Shown here piece after piece: positions 1 to 6,103 of a stretch of DNA of 6,104 nucleotides. Source of the stretch: Acidobacteria bacterium AH-259-L09 (lineage in GTDB: Bacteria > Acidobacteriota > UBA6911 > RPQK01); contig JALLOL010000157.1 in NCBI GenBank assembly GCA_027717875.1, positions 1-6,104 on the forward strand. The letters are read 5' to 3'. A model generated the notes under the pieces. It was not told where the DNA came from. It worked only from the letters and a program-made list of their open reading frames with translations, and did no database searches. How positions within the stretch are numbered: position 1 is the first letter of the stretch; the number at the start of each line of letters is the position of its first letter. A program made the position numbers and the translations under genes.

Positions 1-1
1 A

Positions 2-1903
2 GACAAGGAACTCGCGGATTTTGACCTGACTAGGGAAGATCTGAGCAGTCTAGAGAGCGCCGGGCGTATACGAAATACATTGGCAGAGATTCAGAAGCGA
101 CACCCGGTTGCGCGTGATTTTTTTGTCCTAAGCGGGGGTGCCTTGCACTTTCCCGTCCTGCAGAGCCCTCCTCCGGTACAGTTGACTAGCTTGTTAAGTG
201 ATGAAGCCCCACCGATTGCTGGCAAATTCTCTGATTTCTTTTCACAAGGTGAAAATTTCGAGCTGCGGCTTCAGCGTCCCGATCAGGCGCTTTCGGCCTA
301 TCGGAAAGGCTATGAACTGCCGGTCTCCATTTCCTTGAAGGCGTTGGCGCTTTCTCGCGTGGCTCGCTGTCTGCAGAAAATCAAGCAGCCAAGAGCGGCT
401 AAGCAGGCCTACCTTGACCTGCTCCAGCAATACGCAGAGGTTTATGATCCATTCCATCGGCCTTACGGGCTTGTGGCTGGACTTGAGCTGGCAAATTTAT
501 CGACGAGTCAGGAGAGCTCGTGGCGGCTCCTCACCCAGCTCCATCGGGATCTGCTGAAAGGTCGATGGGAGCTAAGCGCTGAGCAGATAGACTACTTTCT
601 GGAAAAAATTGAGGAGCGTCTAGAGCAGCCATCTTCACAGGGCGCAGAAACACCTTACCTCGCCCATTTCACAATGGCCCGCGACCTGCAAGCAGGATTT
701 CAGCACCATGGGCCTTTAAATTCCAATCAGATCTATGCCTACGCTTTCAGCCGGGCCGGGAACAACTATCAGATTTATTACACACTCCTACCCGGTGGAA
801 AAAGCCAGGACCGGTTGTTGGGTTTTTTCGTCGATTTAAACTGGATCGAAAGCCAGCTTTTACCGCAGTACGCACGTGAAGTGAGGCCCGATGAGAATCT
901 TGAGGTCACTTTCAACTTTCTGAGAGAAGTCGGAAGACGCAGGGCCGACAGTGAGCCGGCACTCGCAGAAGCTCACATCCGTTTTAAAGCACTCTTTCCC
1001 TTCTGGGACTTGTCAATAAGAAGAACATCACAGCAGAGCAGTGCGCGTCGTGAAATGCTCTTTTTCGCTGGAACTACGGTACTCATTTTGTGTGTATTGG
1101 GCTTGGGCGTTTTTCTTCTCATACGCGATGTATCAAGGGAATTGGAGCTGGGTCGGCTGCGCGCCGATTTCATCAGCGGCGTTTCACATGAAGTGAAAAC
1201 GCCGGTTACTTTGATTCGACTTTACGGTGAAACACTGCTATGTGACGAAAATGCATCGATTGAGGAGCGAAGAGATTACTACCAAATCATCACCCGGGAA
1301 AGTGAGCGTCTCACCCATATTATCGAAAAAGTCCTGAATTTTTCTCGCATCGAACGAGGAGAAAGGGAATACCAGTTGAGAGAAGGAGATCTGGGTGCAA
1401 CGATCGGCCGGACGCTGGAAGTCTACCGGCAGTACTTGGAACGGAGGGGGTTCACAGTTAAAACGGATCTTGCCGATCACCTCCCGCCGGTTCGATTTGA
1501 CTCTCAAGCCATCTCACAGGCTGTCCTGAATTTGATGGATAACGCGGCAAAATATTCCGGTGAATCGAAGTGGATAGGCATTCGGCTGTGGTCTGTAGAT
1601 AACAGCGTCATTCTCGAGCTTGAAGATAAAGGCATTGGGATACCAGCCAATGAACGCGAGAGAATCTTTCAGCGCTTTTACCGCTCAGGAGCCACCGCAG
1701 AAAAGGGCGGCTACGGTCTTGGACTTTTTCTTGTCCGTCACATCATGGATGCTCACGCTGGAAGCGTCGAGGTAGAAAGCGAGGTCGGTAAAGGGAGTCG
1801 ATTTCGTCTTAGCTTTCCAGTGTGCTCTCAAACAGAGGTCAGGGACTCCGAGGCGCCGTCACTGCATGGAGAAACCGCTCAGTCGGGAGGCTTTGATGTA
1901 TAA
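2..1903 (+). CDS. Sensor histidine kinase with TPR-like periplasmic sensor region, 5'-partial
   Basis: This is the membrane kinase of a two-component system. It should autophosphorylate a histidine and pass the phosphate to the regulator encoded next. The frame is open from base 2 to the stop at 1901-1903 (633 visible residues), with no ATG, GTG or TTG before TTG at 80. That TTG lacks a Shine-Dalgarno, so the real start lies left of the window. Counting from base 2, residues ~84-166 look like TPR-type paired helices. A hydrophobic span at 352-374 is the second membrane helix; the first is presumably upstream. The DHp helix follows almost directly, with no room for a HAMP domain. The H-box is SHEVKTP, with phospho-acceptor His396 (1187-1189) and Thr400 at the phosphatase position. 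The N-box is NLMDNAAKYSG (510-520), G1 DKGIGI (542-547), F-box FQRFYR (556-561), G2 GGYGLGL (569-575) and G3 GKGSRF (596-601). All catalytic boxes are intact. The ligand is unknown. Confidence 0.95.
   Translation, partial: DKELADFDLTREDLSSLESAGRIRNTLAEIQKRHPVARDFFVLSGGALHFPVLQSPPPVQLTSLLSDEAPPIAGKFSDFFSQGENFELRLQRPDQALSAYRKGYELPVSISLKALALSRVARCLQKIKQPRAAKQAYLDLLQQYAEVYDPFHRPYGLVAGLELANLSTSQESSWRLLTQLHRDLLKGRWELSAEQIDYFLEKIEERLEQPSSQGAETPYLAHFTMARDLQAGFQHHGPLNSNQIYAYAFSRAGNNYQIYYTLLPGGKSQDRLLGFFVDLNWIESQLLPQYAREVRPDENLEVTFNFLREVGRRRADSEPALAEAHIRFKALFPFWDLSIRRTSQQSSARREMLFFAGTTVLILCVLGLGVFLLIRDVSRELELGRLRADFISGVSHEVKTPVTLIRLYGETLLCDENASIEERRDYYQIITRESERLTHIIEKVLNFSRIERGEREYQLREGDLGATIGRTLEVYRQYLERRGFTVKTDLADHLPPVRFDSQAISQAVLNLMDNAAKYSGESKWIGIRLWSVDNSVILELEDKGIGIPANERERIFQRFYRSGATAEKGGYGLGLFLVRHIMDAHAGSVEVESEVGKGSRFRLSFPVCSQTEVRDSEAPSLHGETAQSGGFDV
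1885..1890 (+). promoter_or_regulatory. Ribosome binding site deciding the response-regulator start
   Basis: GGGAGG lies inside the last kinase codons, five bases before ATG 1896. It selects this start over the upstream in-frame ATG at 1866 and fits translational coupling to the kinase. Confidence 0.8.
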
Positions 1904-2579
1904 GATCCTAATCGTTGAGGACGAAGAGGATCTATTAAAGGGCTTAGAAATCAATCTCAAAAAAGAGGGCTATCAGGTTCTGAAGGCGAATCGAGGGGAG
2001 TTGGCTCTAAACCTGGCTGTTAAAGAAAGTCCCCATCTGATCATTCTGGATGTGATGCTTCCGGGGATAAGTGGCTTTGACGTCTGCCGCGAGCTTCGGG
2101 CCAAAGGGATCGATGTTCCCATTATCATGCTTACAGCCAAATCTGAGGAAATTGATCGAGTGGTGGGACTGGAGATCGGAGCCGATGACTATGTCACCAA
2201 GCCCTTCAGTCTGCGTGAGTTACTGGCACGCATCCGGGCGCGTCTTCGCCACCAGCCTGATCACACTAACCAAGGCCCGGCTCGGTATCGCTTCGGAAGT
2301 ATCGAGATCGATTTTGAGAAGTACACGGCCACCCGAAAGGGAAAACCTCTGGATCTCACTCCCAAGGAGTACGACATTTTGCGGTTGTTGATCCGCTGTC
2401 GCGGTGAGGTGGTCACTCGCGACCGGATGCTGGATAAAGTGTGGGGGTACGAAGTTTATCCCACTACGCGGACCGTCGACAATCACATTTTAAAACTGCG
2501 CCAGAAAGTGGAGGAGGATCCTTCAAAACCGAAGTATATTCTGTCGCTTTATGGCGAAGGCTATAAGTTCGTCGGGTGA
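1896..2579 (+). CDS. OmpR/PhoB-family response regulator (receiver + winged helix)
   Basis: This is a 227-residue DNA-binding response regulator, normal length for the family and the evident partner of the preceding kinase. The receiver domain (1-~120) has acidic pocket Glu8/Asp9, phospho-acceptor Asp52 in ILDVMLPG, switch Thr80 in MLTAK and Lys102 in TKPF. The C-terminal winged-helix domain (~127-227) has the DLTPKEYDILRLL motif, the recognition-helix stretch TRTVDNHILKLRQKV (191-205) and the wing ending in GEGYKFVG. The start chosen is ATG 1896, because GGGAGG (1885-1890) sits five bases upstream and MYKILIVEDEE is a standard receiver N-terminus. The in-frame ATG at 1866 would add ten non-conserved residues and has no comparable site. 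The start overlaps the kinase stop by 8 bases (ATGTATAA), indicating one transcript and coupled translation. TTGAC repeats upstream of the next two genes are plausible targets. Resemblance to PhoB is at family level only; a role in phosphate control is not shown. Confidence 0.96.
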   Translation: MYKILIVEDEEDLLKGLEINLKKEGYQVLKANRGELALNLAVKESPHLIILDVMLPGISGFDVCRELRAKGIDVPIIMLTAKSEEIDRVVGLEIGADDYVTKPFSLRELLARIRARLRHQPDHTNQGPARYRFGSIEIDFEKYTATRKGKPLDLTPKEYDILRLLIRCRGEVVTRDRMLDKVWGYEVYPTTRTVDNHILKLRQKVEEDPSKPKYILSLYGEGYKFVG

Positions 2580-2581
2580 AA

Positions 2582-2636
2582 TGCACAAAATGCACGAATC
2601 CACGAACGCACGACGGCACGAAAGCACCAAAGCACG
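2582..2636. repeat. Degenerate GCACGAA-type short tandem repeat
   Basis: Directly after the regulator stop there are about seven imperfect copies of a 7-10 base unit close to GCACGAA(A): tgcacaaaa, tgcacgaatc, cacgaac, gcacgacg, gcacgaaa, gcaccaaa and gcacgg. The strand is purine- and A/C-biased, with almost no T. Similar 'cacgaa' low-complexity tracts occur between genes in several environmental bacterial lineages (recollection, not searched). There are no unique spacers, so this is not CRISPR. A six-base inverted pair, GAATCC (2596-2601) and GGATTC (2636-2641), flanks most of it but is too weak and too widely spaced to call a terminator. Confidence 0.6.
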
Positions 2637-2646
2637 GATTCTAACG

Positions 2647-2713
2647 AATGACAATCCAAAACATTGTTTGACAATCTTTGACGTTAATTTGACACATCGC
2701 TCCTTTCATTGAC
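2647..2713 (+). promoter_or_regulatory. Phased TTGAC direct repeats upstream of the TPR-propeller gene (candidate regulator operator)
   Basis: Exact TTGAC occurs at 2668-2672, 2678-2682, 2689-2693 and 2709-2713, with a near match ATGAC at 2648-2652. Start-to-start distances are 20, 10, 11 and 20 bases, so the elements lie on one face of the helix with one or two turns between them. TGACAATC is repeated exactly at 2649-2656 and 2669-2676, and three copies extend to TTTGAC. OmpR/PhoB-family regulators bind tandem direct half-sites with about an 11-base period, and a regulator of that family is encoded just upstream. Weaker look-alikes CTGAA (2719) and TTGAG (2731) may continue the row. The assignment to this regulator is inference. 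TTGACA also equals the sigma-70 -35 hexamer, so one copy could double as a promoter element. Confidence 0.55.
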
Positions 2714-2730
2714 GTAGGCTGAAGCGCGAA

Positions 2731-2765
2731 TTGAGCAATATATGAGCGGTTCACCCGTCGCTCAA
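2731..2765 (+). other. Overlapping alternative hairpins in the leader of the TPR-propeller gene
   Basis: TTGAGC (2731-2736) and TGAGCG (2743-2748) can each pair with the same downstream segment, GCTCAA (2760-2765) or CGCTCA (2759-2764). The inner stem has six Watson-Crick pairs plus two G-U pairs around a six-base loop. The two foldings exclude one another. The segment ends nine bases before the Shine-Dalgarno (AAAGGAG, 2774-2780). If transcription starts near 2750 the outer arm would not be in the RNA, so the biological meaning is uncertain. Confidence 0.3.
2739..2744 (+). promoter_or_regulatory. Possible -10 element for the TPR-propeller gene
   Basis: TATATG sits in the only A/T-rich patch between the TTGAC row and the ribosome binding site. 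No good -35 hexamer lies 17 bases upstream (2716-2721 is AGGCTG); the nearest TTGAC is 25 bases upstream. This would suit an activator-dependent promoter but is weak evidence on its own. Confidence 0.3.
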
Positions 2766-2790
2766 GAAATTAGAAAGGAGCAAAGACATT

Positions 2791-4923
2791 ATGAAAAAGC
2801 AGAAATTAAAATCACCGTTGACGGTCCTTCTGATGGTCTTGTTTTGCATCTTTGCCACCTTGTCGCTGGCAAGGCGAAGCCCAGCCCATCAGTTTCAGGA
2901 AGGCATTGATTTAATGGAGACGAAAGGAAACTACCCCGCTGCGATCCGCATCTTTGAAGAGCTGAGCAAAGGTCAAGATCGCAGCCTCGCCGCTCGCGCT
3001 TTGTTTCACTTGGGCCTTTGCTATGAGAAGCTCGGCAAGGAGGAGGCCCAGAAGGCCTATCGGCGCCTCATCAGCGAATTTACTGACCAGAAGGAGCTGG
3101 TCACCGAAGCCCGCGTCCGGCTGGCGGCACTCGCCGAACCGGCACGCAGTGCTGAGCCTGCTGCGCTGGCGATCCGCCGGGTCTGGGTGGTACCGATAGA
3201 GCGGGACATCGAAGGCGCTGTCTCTTCGGACGGCCGCTACGTGCCATTAGATGATGAGGTGACCGGTGACCTGGTCGTTCGCGACCTCATCAGCGGCGAA
3301 GACATTCGTCTCACCCACAACCAGGTCCCCCGCGAGCATGGAGGCCACGGGGACGCCGACATCTCACCTGACACCAAGTGGATCGCCTACAGCTGGCACA
3401 ACCCGGATGGGTCTACAGAGTTGCGCGTCAGTGCTCTCGCGGATGGTGCGGAGCCACGGTTGCTGTATCACCATCAAGACGTGGTCGACATCGACCCGCA
3501 GGCGTGGACGCCTGACGGCACGCAGATCTTGGCACGCTTCGAGCGAGCGGACGGCACGTGGCAGATCGTGATGGTGTCGGTCGCGGATGGGTCCGTGCGG
3601 GTGCTGAAGTCGCTCGGCTGGTGGGACAGCCCGAACTCCCACCTCTCCCCGGACGGCCGGTGGATCGCCTACGACCGCGAGCCCGAAGAGGGCGTCGACG
3701 AGGAGGATATCTTCCTGCTCGCGGCGGACGGCAGCAGCGAGGTTCCCCTGGTGGAGCACCCGGCCGACGATGACATGATCGGGTGGACGCCGGACGGCAA
3801 AGGCGTCCTCTTTCAGAGCAACCGCGCGGGAAGCGAGGACCTGTGGCTGATCCGGATGGCGGACGGGAAGCCCCAAGGCTCCCCGGCCCTGCTTAGGAAG
3901 AACGTTGGCGCAATCACCGGGCGGGGCATGACGGAGAAAGGGGCACTCTACTACACGACCTCGGTTCGGGTGCGCGACGTTTACCTCGCCACTCTCGATC
4001 CGATCACCAGCAAAATGGGTCGTCCAAAGCCGTTCCCCCAGGACTTCGTGGGCGACGTGCCTTCGCTCGACTGGTCGCCTGACGGAAAGTACATGGCCTA
4101 CCAATCGCAAACGGGGAGGTCCGGGAGGATCGTGGTTCGTTCGCTGGAGACCGGGGAGGATCGCGAGCTCTTGCCAAACGTTCGCCTCCCGTTTCTGTAC
4201 GGTGGCGCTGAGTTGAGCTGGTCCCCTGACGGAGGCGCCATTCTGTTCATCGGCGGTGACGACCGCGAAGGGGTTTACCAGGTCCGTCCCGAAACCGGTG
4301 ACACTACTCCCATCGTGCACGCGGATCGGGGATTCAGAATCCTAGGACCGGTCTGGTCCCCCGATGGACGGAAGGTTTTCTATGTTCTGTTCACCTATTC
4401 GCGGAACGAGAATGGTCGCATCTTGGTGCGAGATCTCGCCACGGGCAGAGAGACGGAGCTGTACCGCGAGGAGGAGGGCGCGTTCGAGAACCCGAACACT
4501 TTTATCGGTCCCCCGGCGATCTCGCCGGACGGCCGGCTTTTGGCCTTTGGTGCTCCCCACTTCCCGGGGACCGGAGCGGCGGCCCTGAAGGTCATCCCGG
4601 CGGCCGGCGGCGAGCCCCGGGAACTGGTCAGGTTTGCAAGCCCGGAGGAACTGGTCCGGAGAGGTATGAACTTCAGGCCGGGCTCCCTGGCGTGGACTCC
4701 GGACGGGCGCTACTTGCTCTTCGAAAAAGGCGATTACGAGAAGACCGAACTATGGCGTATCTCGGTGGATGGCGGTGAACCGGAGAAACTGGGCGAAACC
4801 GAGGGCGTGAGGAGGGCGCGTCTTCATCCTGACGGGCGGCAGATCACATTCACCGCAGTCCAGGGTATGAACGAGCTCTGGGTCATGGAGAACTTCCTGC
4901 CCCCGGTCACGAGCAACCAATAG
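2791..4923 (+). CDS. Secreted TPR + PD40/TolB-like beta-propeller protein
   Basis: This is a 710-residue exported protein that probably binds protein or ligand partners in the periplasm or at the cell surface; no enzymatic motif is visible. Residues 1-27 form a signal peptide (basic KKQKLK, hydrophobic 11-26, likely cleavage after SLA27, no lipobox). Residues ~34-114 are TPR-like helices including ALFHLGLCYEKLGK. An Ala/Pro-rich linker (~115-128) leads to the propeller. Ten [S/T/H]-P-D-x or PDG turns start near 191, 239, 285, 332, 428, 477, 522, 577, 635 and 678, with an SDGRY variant at 145. Most are followed by a beta strand such as WIAY or VLF, so about eleven blades are visible, enough for two propellers. 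The C-terminus ends just after the last blade, so it lacks the hydrolase domain of S9 peptidases. ATG 2791 follows AAAGGAG (2774-2780) by ten bases. The TPR-coding part is lower in GC than the propeller-coding part. Distinction from true TolB: no Tol-Pal genes are adjacent and the architecture differs. The exact function is unknown. Confidence 0.9.
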   Translation: MKKQKLKSPLTVLLMVLFCIFATLSLARRSPAHQFQEGIDLMETKGNYPAAIRIFEELSKGQDRSLAARALFHLGLCYEKLGKEEAQKAYRRLISEFTDQKELVTEARVRLAALAEPARSAEPAALAIRRVWVVPIERDIEGAVSSDGRYVPLDDEVTGDLVVRDLISGEDIRLTHNQVPREHGGHGDADISPDTKWIAYSWHNPDGSTELRVSALADGAEPRLLYHHQDVVDIDPQAWTPDGTQILARFERADGTWQIVMVSVADGSVRVLKSLGWWDSPNSHLSPDGRWIAYDREPEEGVDEEDIFLLAADGSSEVPLVEHPADDDMIGWTPDGKGVLFQSNRAGSEDLWLIRMADGKPQGSPALLRKNVGAITGRGMTEKGALYYTTSVRVRDVYLATLDPITSKMGRPKPFPQDFVGDVPSLDWSPDGKYMAYQSQTGRSGRIVVRSLETGEDRELLPNVRLPFLYGGAELSWSPDGGAILFIGGDDREGVYQVRPETGDTTPIVHADRGFRILGPVWSPDGRKVFYVLFTYSRNENGRILVRDLATGRETELYREEEGAFENPNTFIGPPAISPDGRLLAFGAPHFPGTGAAALKVIPAAGGEPRELVRFASPEELVRRGMNFRPGSLAWTPDGRYLLFEKGDYEKTELWRISVDGGEPEKLGETEGVRRARLHPDGRQITFTAVQGMNELWVMENFLPPVTSNQ

Positions 4924-4934
4924 GCCTGTGCTGC

Positions 4935-4970
4935 GAGGGGCGGAGCCTCGTCGTCCTGGTTCCGCCCCTC
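4935..4970 (+). terminator. Strong GC-rich hairpin after the TPR-propeller gene, probable terminator
   Basis: GAGGGGCGGA (4935-4944) is the perfect reverse complement of TCCGCCCCTC (4961-4970). A further G-U pair and two G-C pairs extend the stem to 13 pairs around a ten-base loop (4948-4957). It begins 11 bases after the stop codon. No T tract follows directly; the nearest, six Ts at 5005-5010, is 34 bases away. A small CGGC/GCCG hairpin (4972-4984) follows. It may terminate without a U tract, stabilise the mRNA 3' end or only attenuate read-through into the peroxidase gene. Confidence 0.55.
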
Positions 4971-4997
4971 ACGGCATCCAGCCGACCCCGTTTCTCT

Positions 4998-5046
4998 CTG
5001 ACGCTTTTTTGCCAAGTTCTTGACAGCCTCTTGACGAGGCGTTGAC
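4998..5046 (+). promoter_or_regulatory. Exact 11-base phased TTGAC repeats upstream of the di-haem peroxidase (candidate regulator operator)
   Basis: TTGAC occurs at 5020-5024, 5031-5035 and 5042-5046, each exactly 11 bases after the last. The same register continues upstream with TTGCC at 5009-5013 and CTGAC at 4998-5002, giving five in-phase elements. This is the half-site spacing used by OmpR/PhoB-family regulators, and it matches the element found upstream of the TPR-propeller gene. The third copy ends 23 bases before the peroxidase Shine-Dalgarno. No convincing -10 lies between them, as the sequence there is G/C-rich. Activation, repression and even the position of the transcription start therefore cannot be decided from sequence. 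Confidence 0.6.
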
Positions 5047-5069
5047 AACCCGGCGCGGGCGTCCGAGCT

Positions 5070-5075
5070 GGGAGG
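5070..5075 (+). promoter_or_regulatory. Ribosome binding site deciding the peroxidase start
   Basis: GGGAGG lies five bases before ATG 5081, the same motif and spacing as in front of the response regulator. It favours ATG 5081 over the in-frame TTG at 5042, which lies inside the third TTGAC repeat and has no such site. Confidence 0.8.
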
Positions 5076-5080
5076 CGACA

Positions 5081-6103
5081 ATGTCTGGACCACATTATCG
5101 AAGAGCGCTCGCCACGCTTTCGGGCGTGGTCGTCGCGATCCTGCTGTGCGTCTCGCTCGAGCACGCCGCGGCACAGGGCGCAGCGCGTCCGGAGATCCCT
5201 GTGGGGCTGGACCTGTATCTGCCCGTCCCTGCGGACAACCCCCTGACTCCGGAGCGGGTGGCGCTGGGGCGAACGCTGTTCTTTGACCCTATCCTGTCCC
5301 GAGACCGGAGCCTCGCCTGCGCGGGCTGCCATGAGCCCGAGCGCGCCTTCACTGACGGCCGTGCCCTCAGCGTAGGTGTGTTTGGCAGGGTGGGCACACG
5401 CAGCGTGCCTACCCTCGTCAACCGCGCGTACGGCAGTTCGTTCTTCTGGGATGGCCGGACGTCGAGCCTCGAGGAGCAGGTCCTGAAACCGATCCAGGAT
5501 CCGAAGGAACTGGACATGACGCTCAGGGAGGTGGTGACGAGGCTCAGGCGGGACCGGGAGTATTCTGAGCGGTTTCAAGCCGTGTTCGGCCGCATCCCAA
5601 CCCACGTGGACCTGGCCGCAGCCCTCGCCAGCTATGTGCGGACGATTCTGTCGGGCGATGCGCCGATCGATCGCTACCTCGCCGCCGAGCTTGATGCCCT
5701 CTCGGAGCAGGCCCGGGACGGGCTGCACATCTTTCAGGGCAAGGCCCGCTGCAGTACCTGTCACGTTGGGCCCACCTTCACCGACGAGCGCTTCCACAAT
5801 ACCGGTGTTGCGTGGCGGGATGGGGAGCTACTCGACCCGGGGCGCTTCACGGTGACGGGGAAAAAAGAGGATCAAGGCGCTTTCAAGACTCCCACCCTGC
5901 GTGAGATCGCACAAACGGCCCCTTACATGCACGACGGCAGCCTTGCAACCCTAGAAGAAGTCATCGAGTTTTACAACCGGGGCGGCAATCCCAATCCTTA
6001 TTTAGATCCCGAGTTACGTCCCTTGCGCCTCACAACAGAAGAGAAACAGGCACTGCTGGCTTTTCTCAGGGCTTTGGCTGGGAACATCCGCGAAGGATTG
6101 TAG
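5081..6103 (+). CDS. Di-haem cytochrome c peroxidase / MauG-family protein, secreted
   Basis: This is a 340-residue periplasmic di-haem c-type cytochrome. Family members reduce hydrogen peroxide to water with electrons from small cytochromes or, like MauG, oxidise a protein substrate. Residues 1-~31 form a signal peptide (RR at 7-8, hydrophobic 11-26, likely cleavage near HAAA-Q). Haem sites are CAGCH (80-84) and CSTCH (224-228), with proximal ligands His84 and His228. FFWDGR (121-126) carries the Trp that lies between the haems in this family, followed by LEEQ. TAPYMHDGSL (279-288) provides the usual distal-ligand region; Met283 or Tyr282 would separate CCP-like from MauG-like behaviour. The C-terminal stretch with FYNRGGNPNPYLDP and LTTEEKQALLAFLRAL is characteristic, and length is normal. 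The start at ATG 5081 rests on GGGAGG five bases upstream and on the signal peptide. It probably has its own promoter after the hairpin at 4935-4970. Substrate and electron donor are unknown. The final ~150 bases are lower in GC than the rest of the gene. Confidence 0.95.
   Translation: MSGPHYRRALATLSGVVVAILLCVSLEHAAAQGAARPEIPVGLDLYLPVPADNPLTPERVALGRTLFFDPILSRDRSLACAGCHEPERAFTDGRALSVGVFGRVGTRSVPTLVNRAYGSSFFWDGRTSSLEEQVLKPIQDPKELDMTLREVVTRLRRDREYSERFQAVFGRIPTHVDLAAALASYVRTILSGDAPIDRYLAAELDALSEQARDGLHIFQGKARCSTCHVGPTFTDERFHNTGVAWRDGELLDPGRFTVTGKKEDQGAFKTPTLREIAQTAPYMHDGSLATLEEVIEFYNRGGNPNPYLDPELRPLRLTTEEKQALLAFLRALAGNIREGL

Noticed and set aside
80..82. TTG at 80 as the start of the histidine kinase
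   Set aside because: The frame is open back to base 2, no Shine-Dalgarno precedes this TTG, and the expected first membrane helix is missing, so the gene begins left of the window.
1866..1868. ATG at 1866 as the response-regulator start
   Set aside because: It adds ten residues outside the receiver fold. ATG 1896 has GGGAGG at ideal spacing and gives the standard receiver N-terminus.
2582..2636. CRISPR array
   Set aside because: Units are 7-10 bases, imperfect and contiguous, with no spacers and no cas genes.
2668..2694. TTGACA copies as ordinary sigma-70 -35 boxes only
   Set aside because: No good -10 lies 16-18 bases downstream of any copy in either gap, and the regular 10-11 base recurrence is not explained by promoters. 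One copy may still serve as a -35.
2842..2850. Lipoprotein cleavage site at Cys19 of the TPR-propeller protein
   Set aside because: The residues before the Cys (VLF) do not fit a lipobox and the Cys is in the middle of the hydrophobic stretch.
3364..4320. Long antisense open frame (318 codons) opposite the propeller gene
   Set aside because: It is opposite a clear PD40-repeat gene in GC-rich sequence, has no recognisable domain, and its repetitiveness mirrors the sense repeats.
2791..4923. S9-family peptidase (DPP4 or acylaminoacyl-peptidase type)
   Set aside because: The propeller motifs fit, but the chain ends right after the last blade with no alpha/beta-hydrolase domain or GxSxG motif placed at a C-terminal domain.
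5042..5044. TTG at 5042 as the peroxidase start
   Set aside because: It lies within the third TTGAC repeat, has no Shine-Dalgarno, and would place Arg-rich residues before a signal peptide that starts well at ATG 5081.
4907..5797. Antisense open frame (296 codons) opposite the peroxidase gene
   Set aside because: It runs through the hairpin, the TTGAC array and the haem-binding region of a clear gene, and its Arg/Pro/His-rich product looks like a GC shadow.
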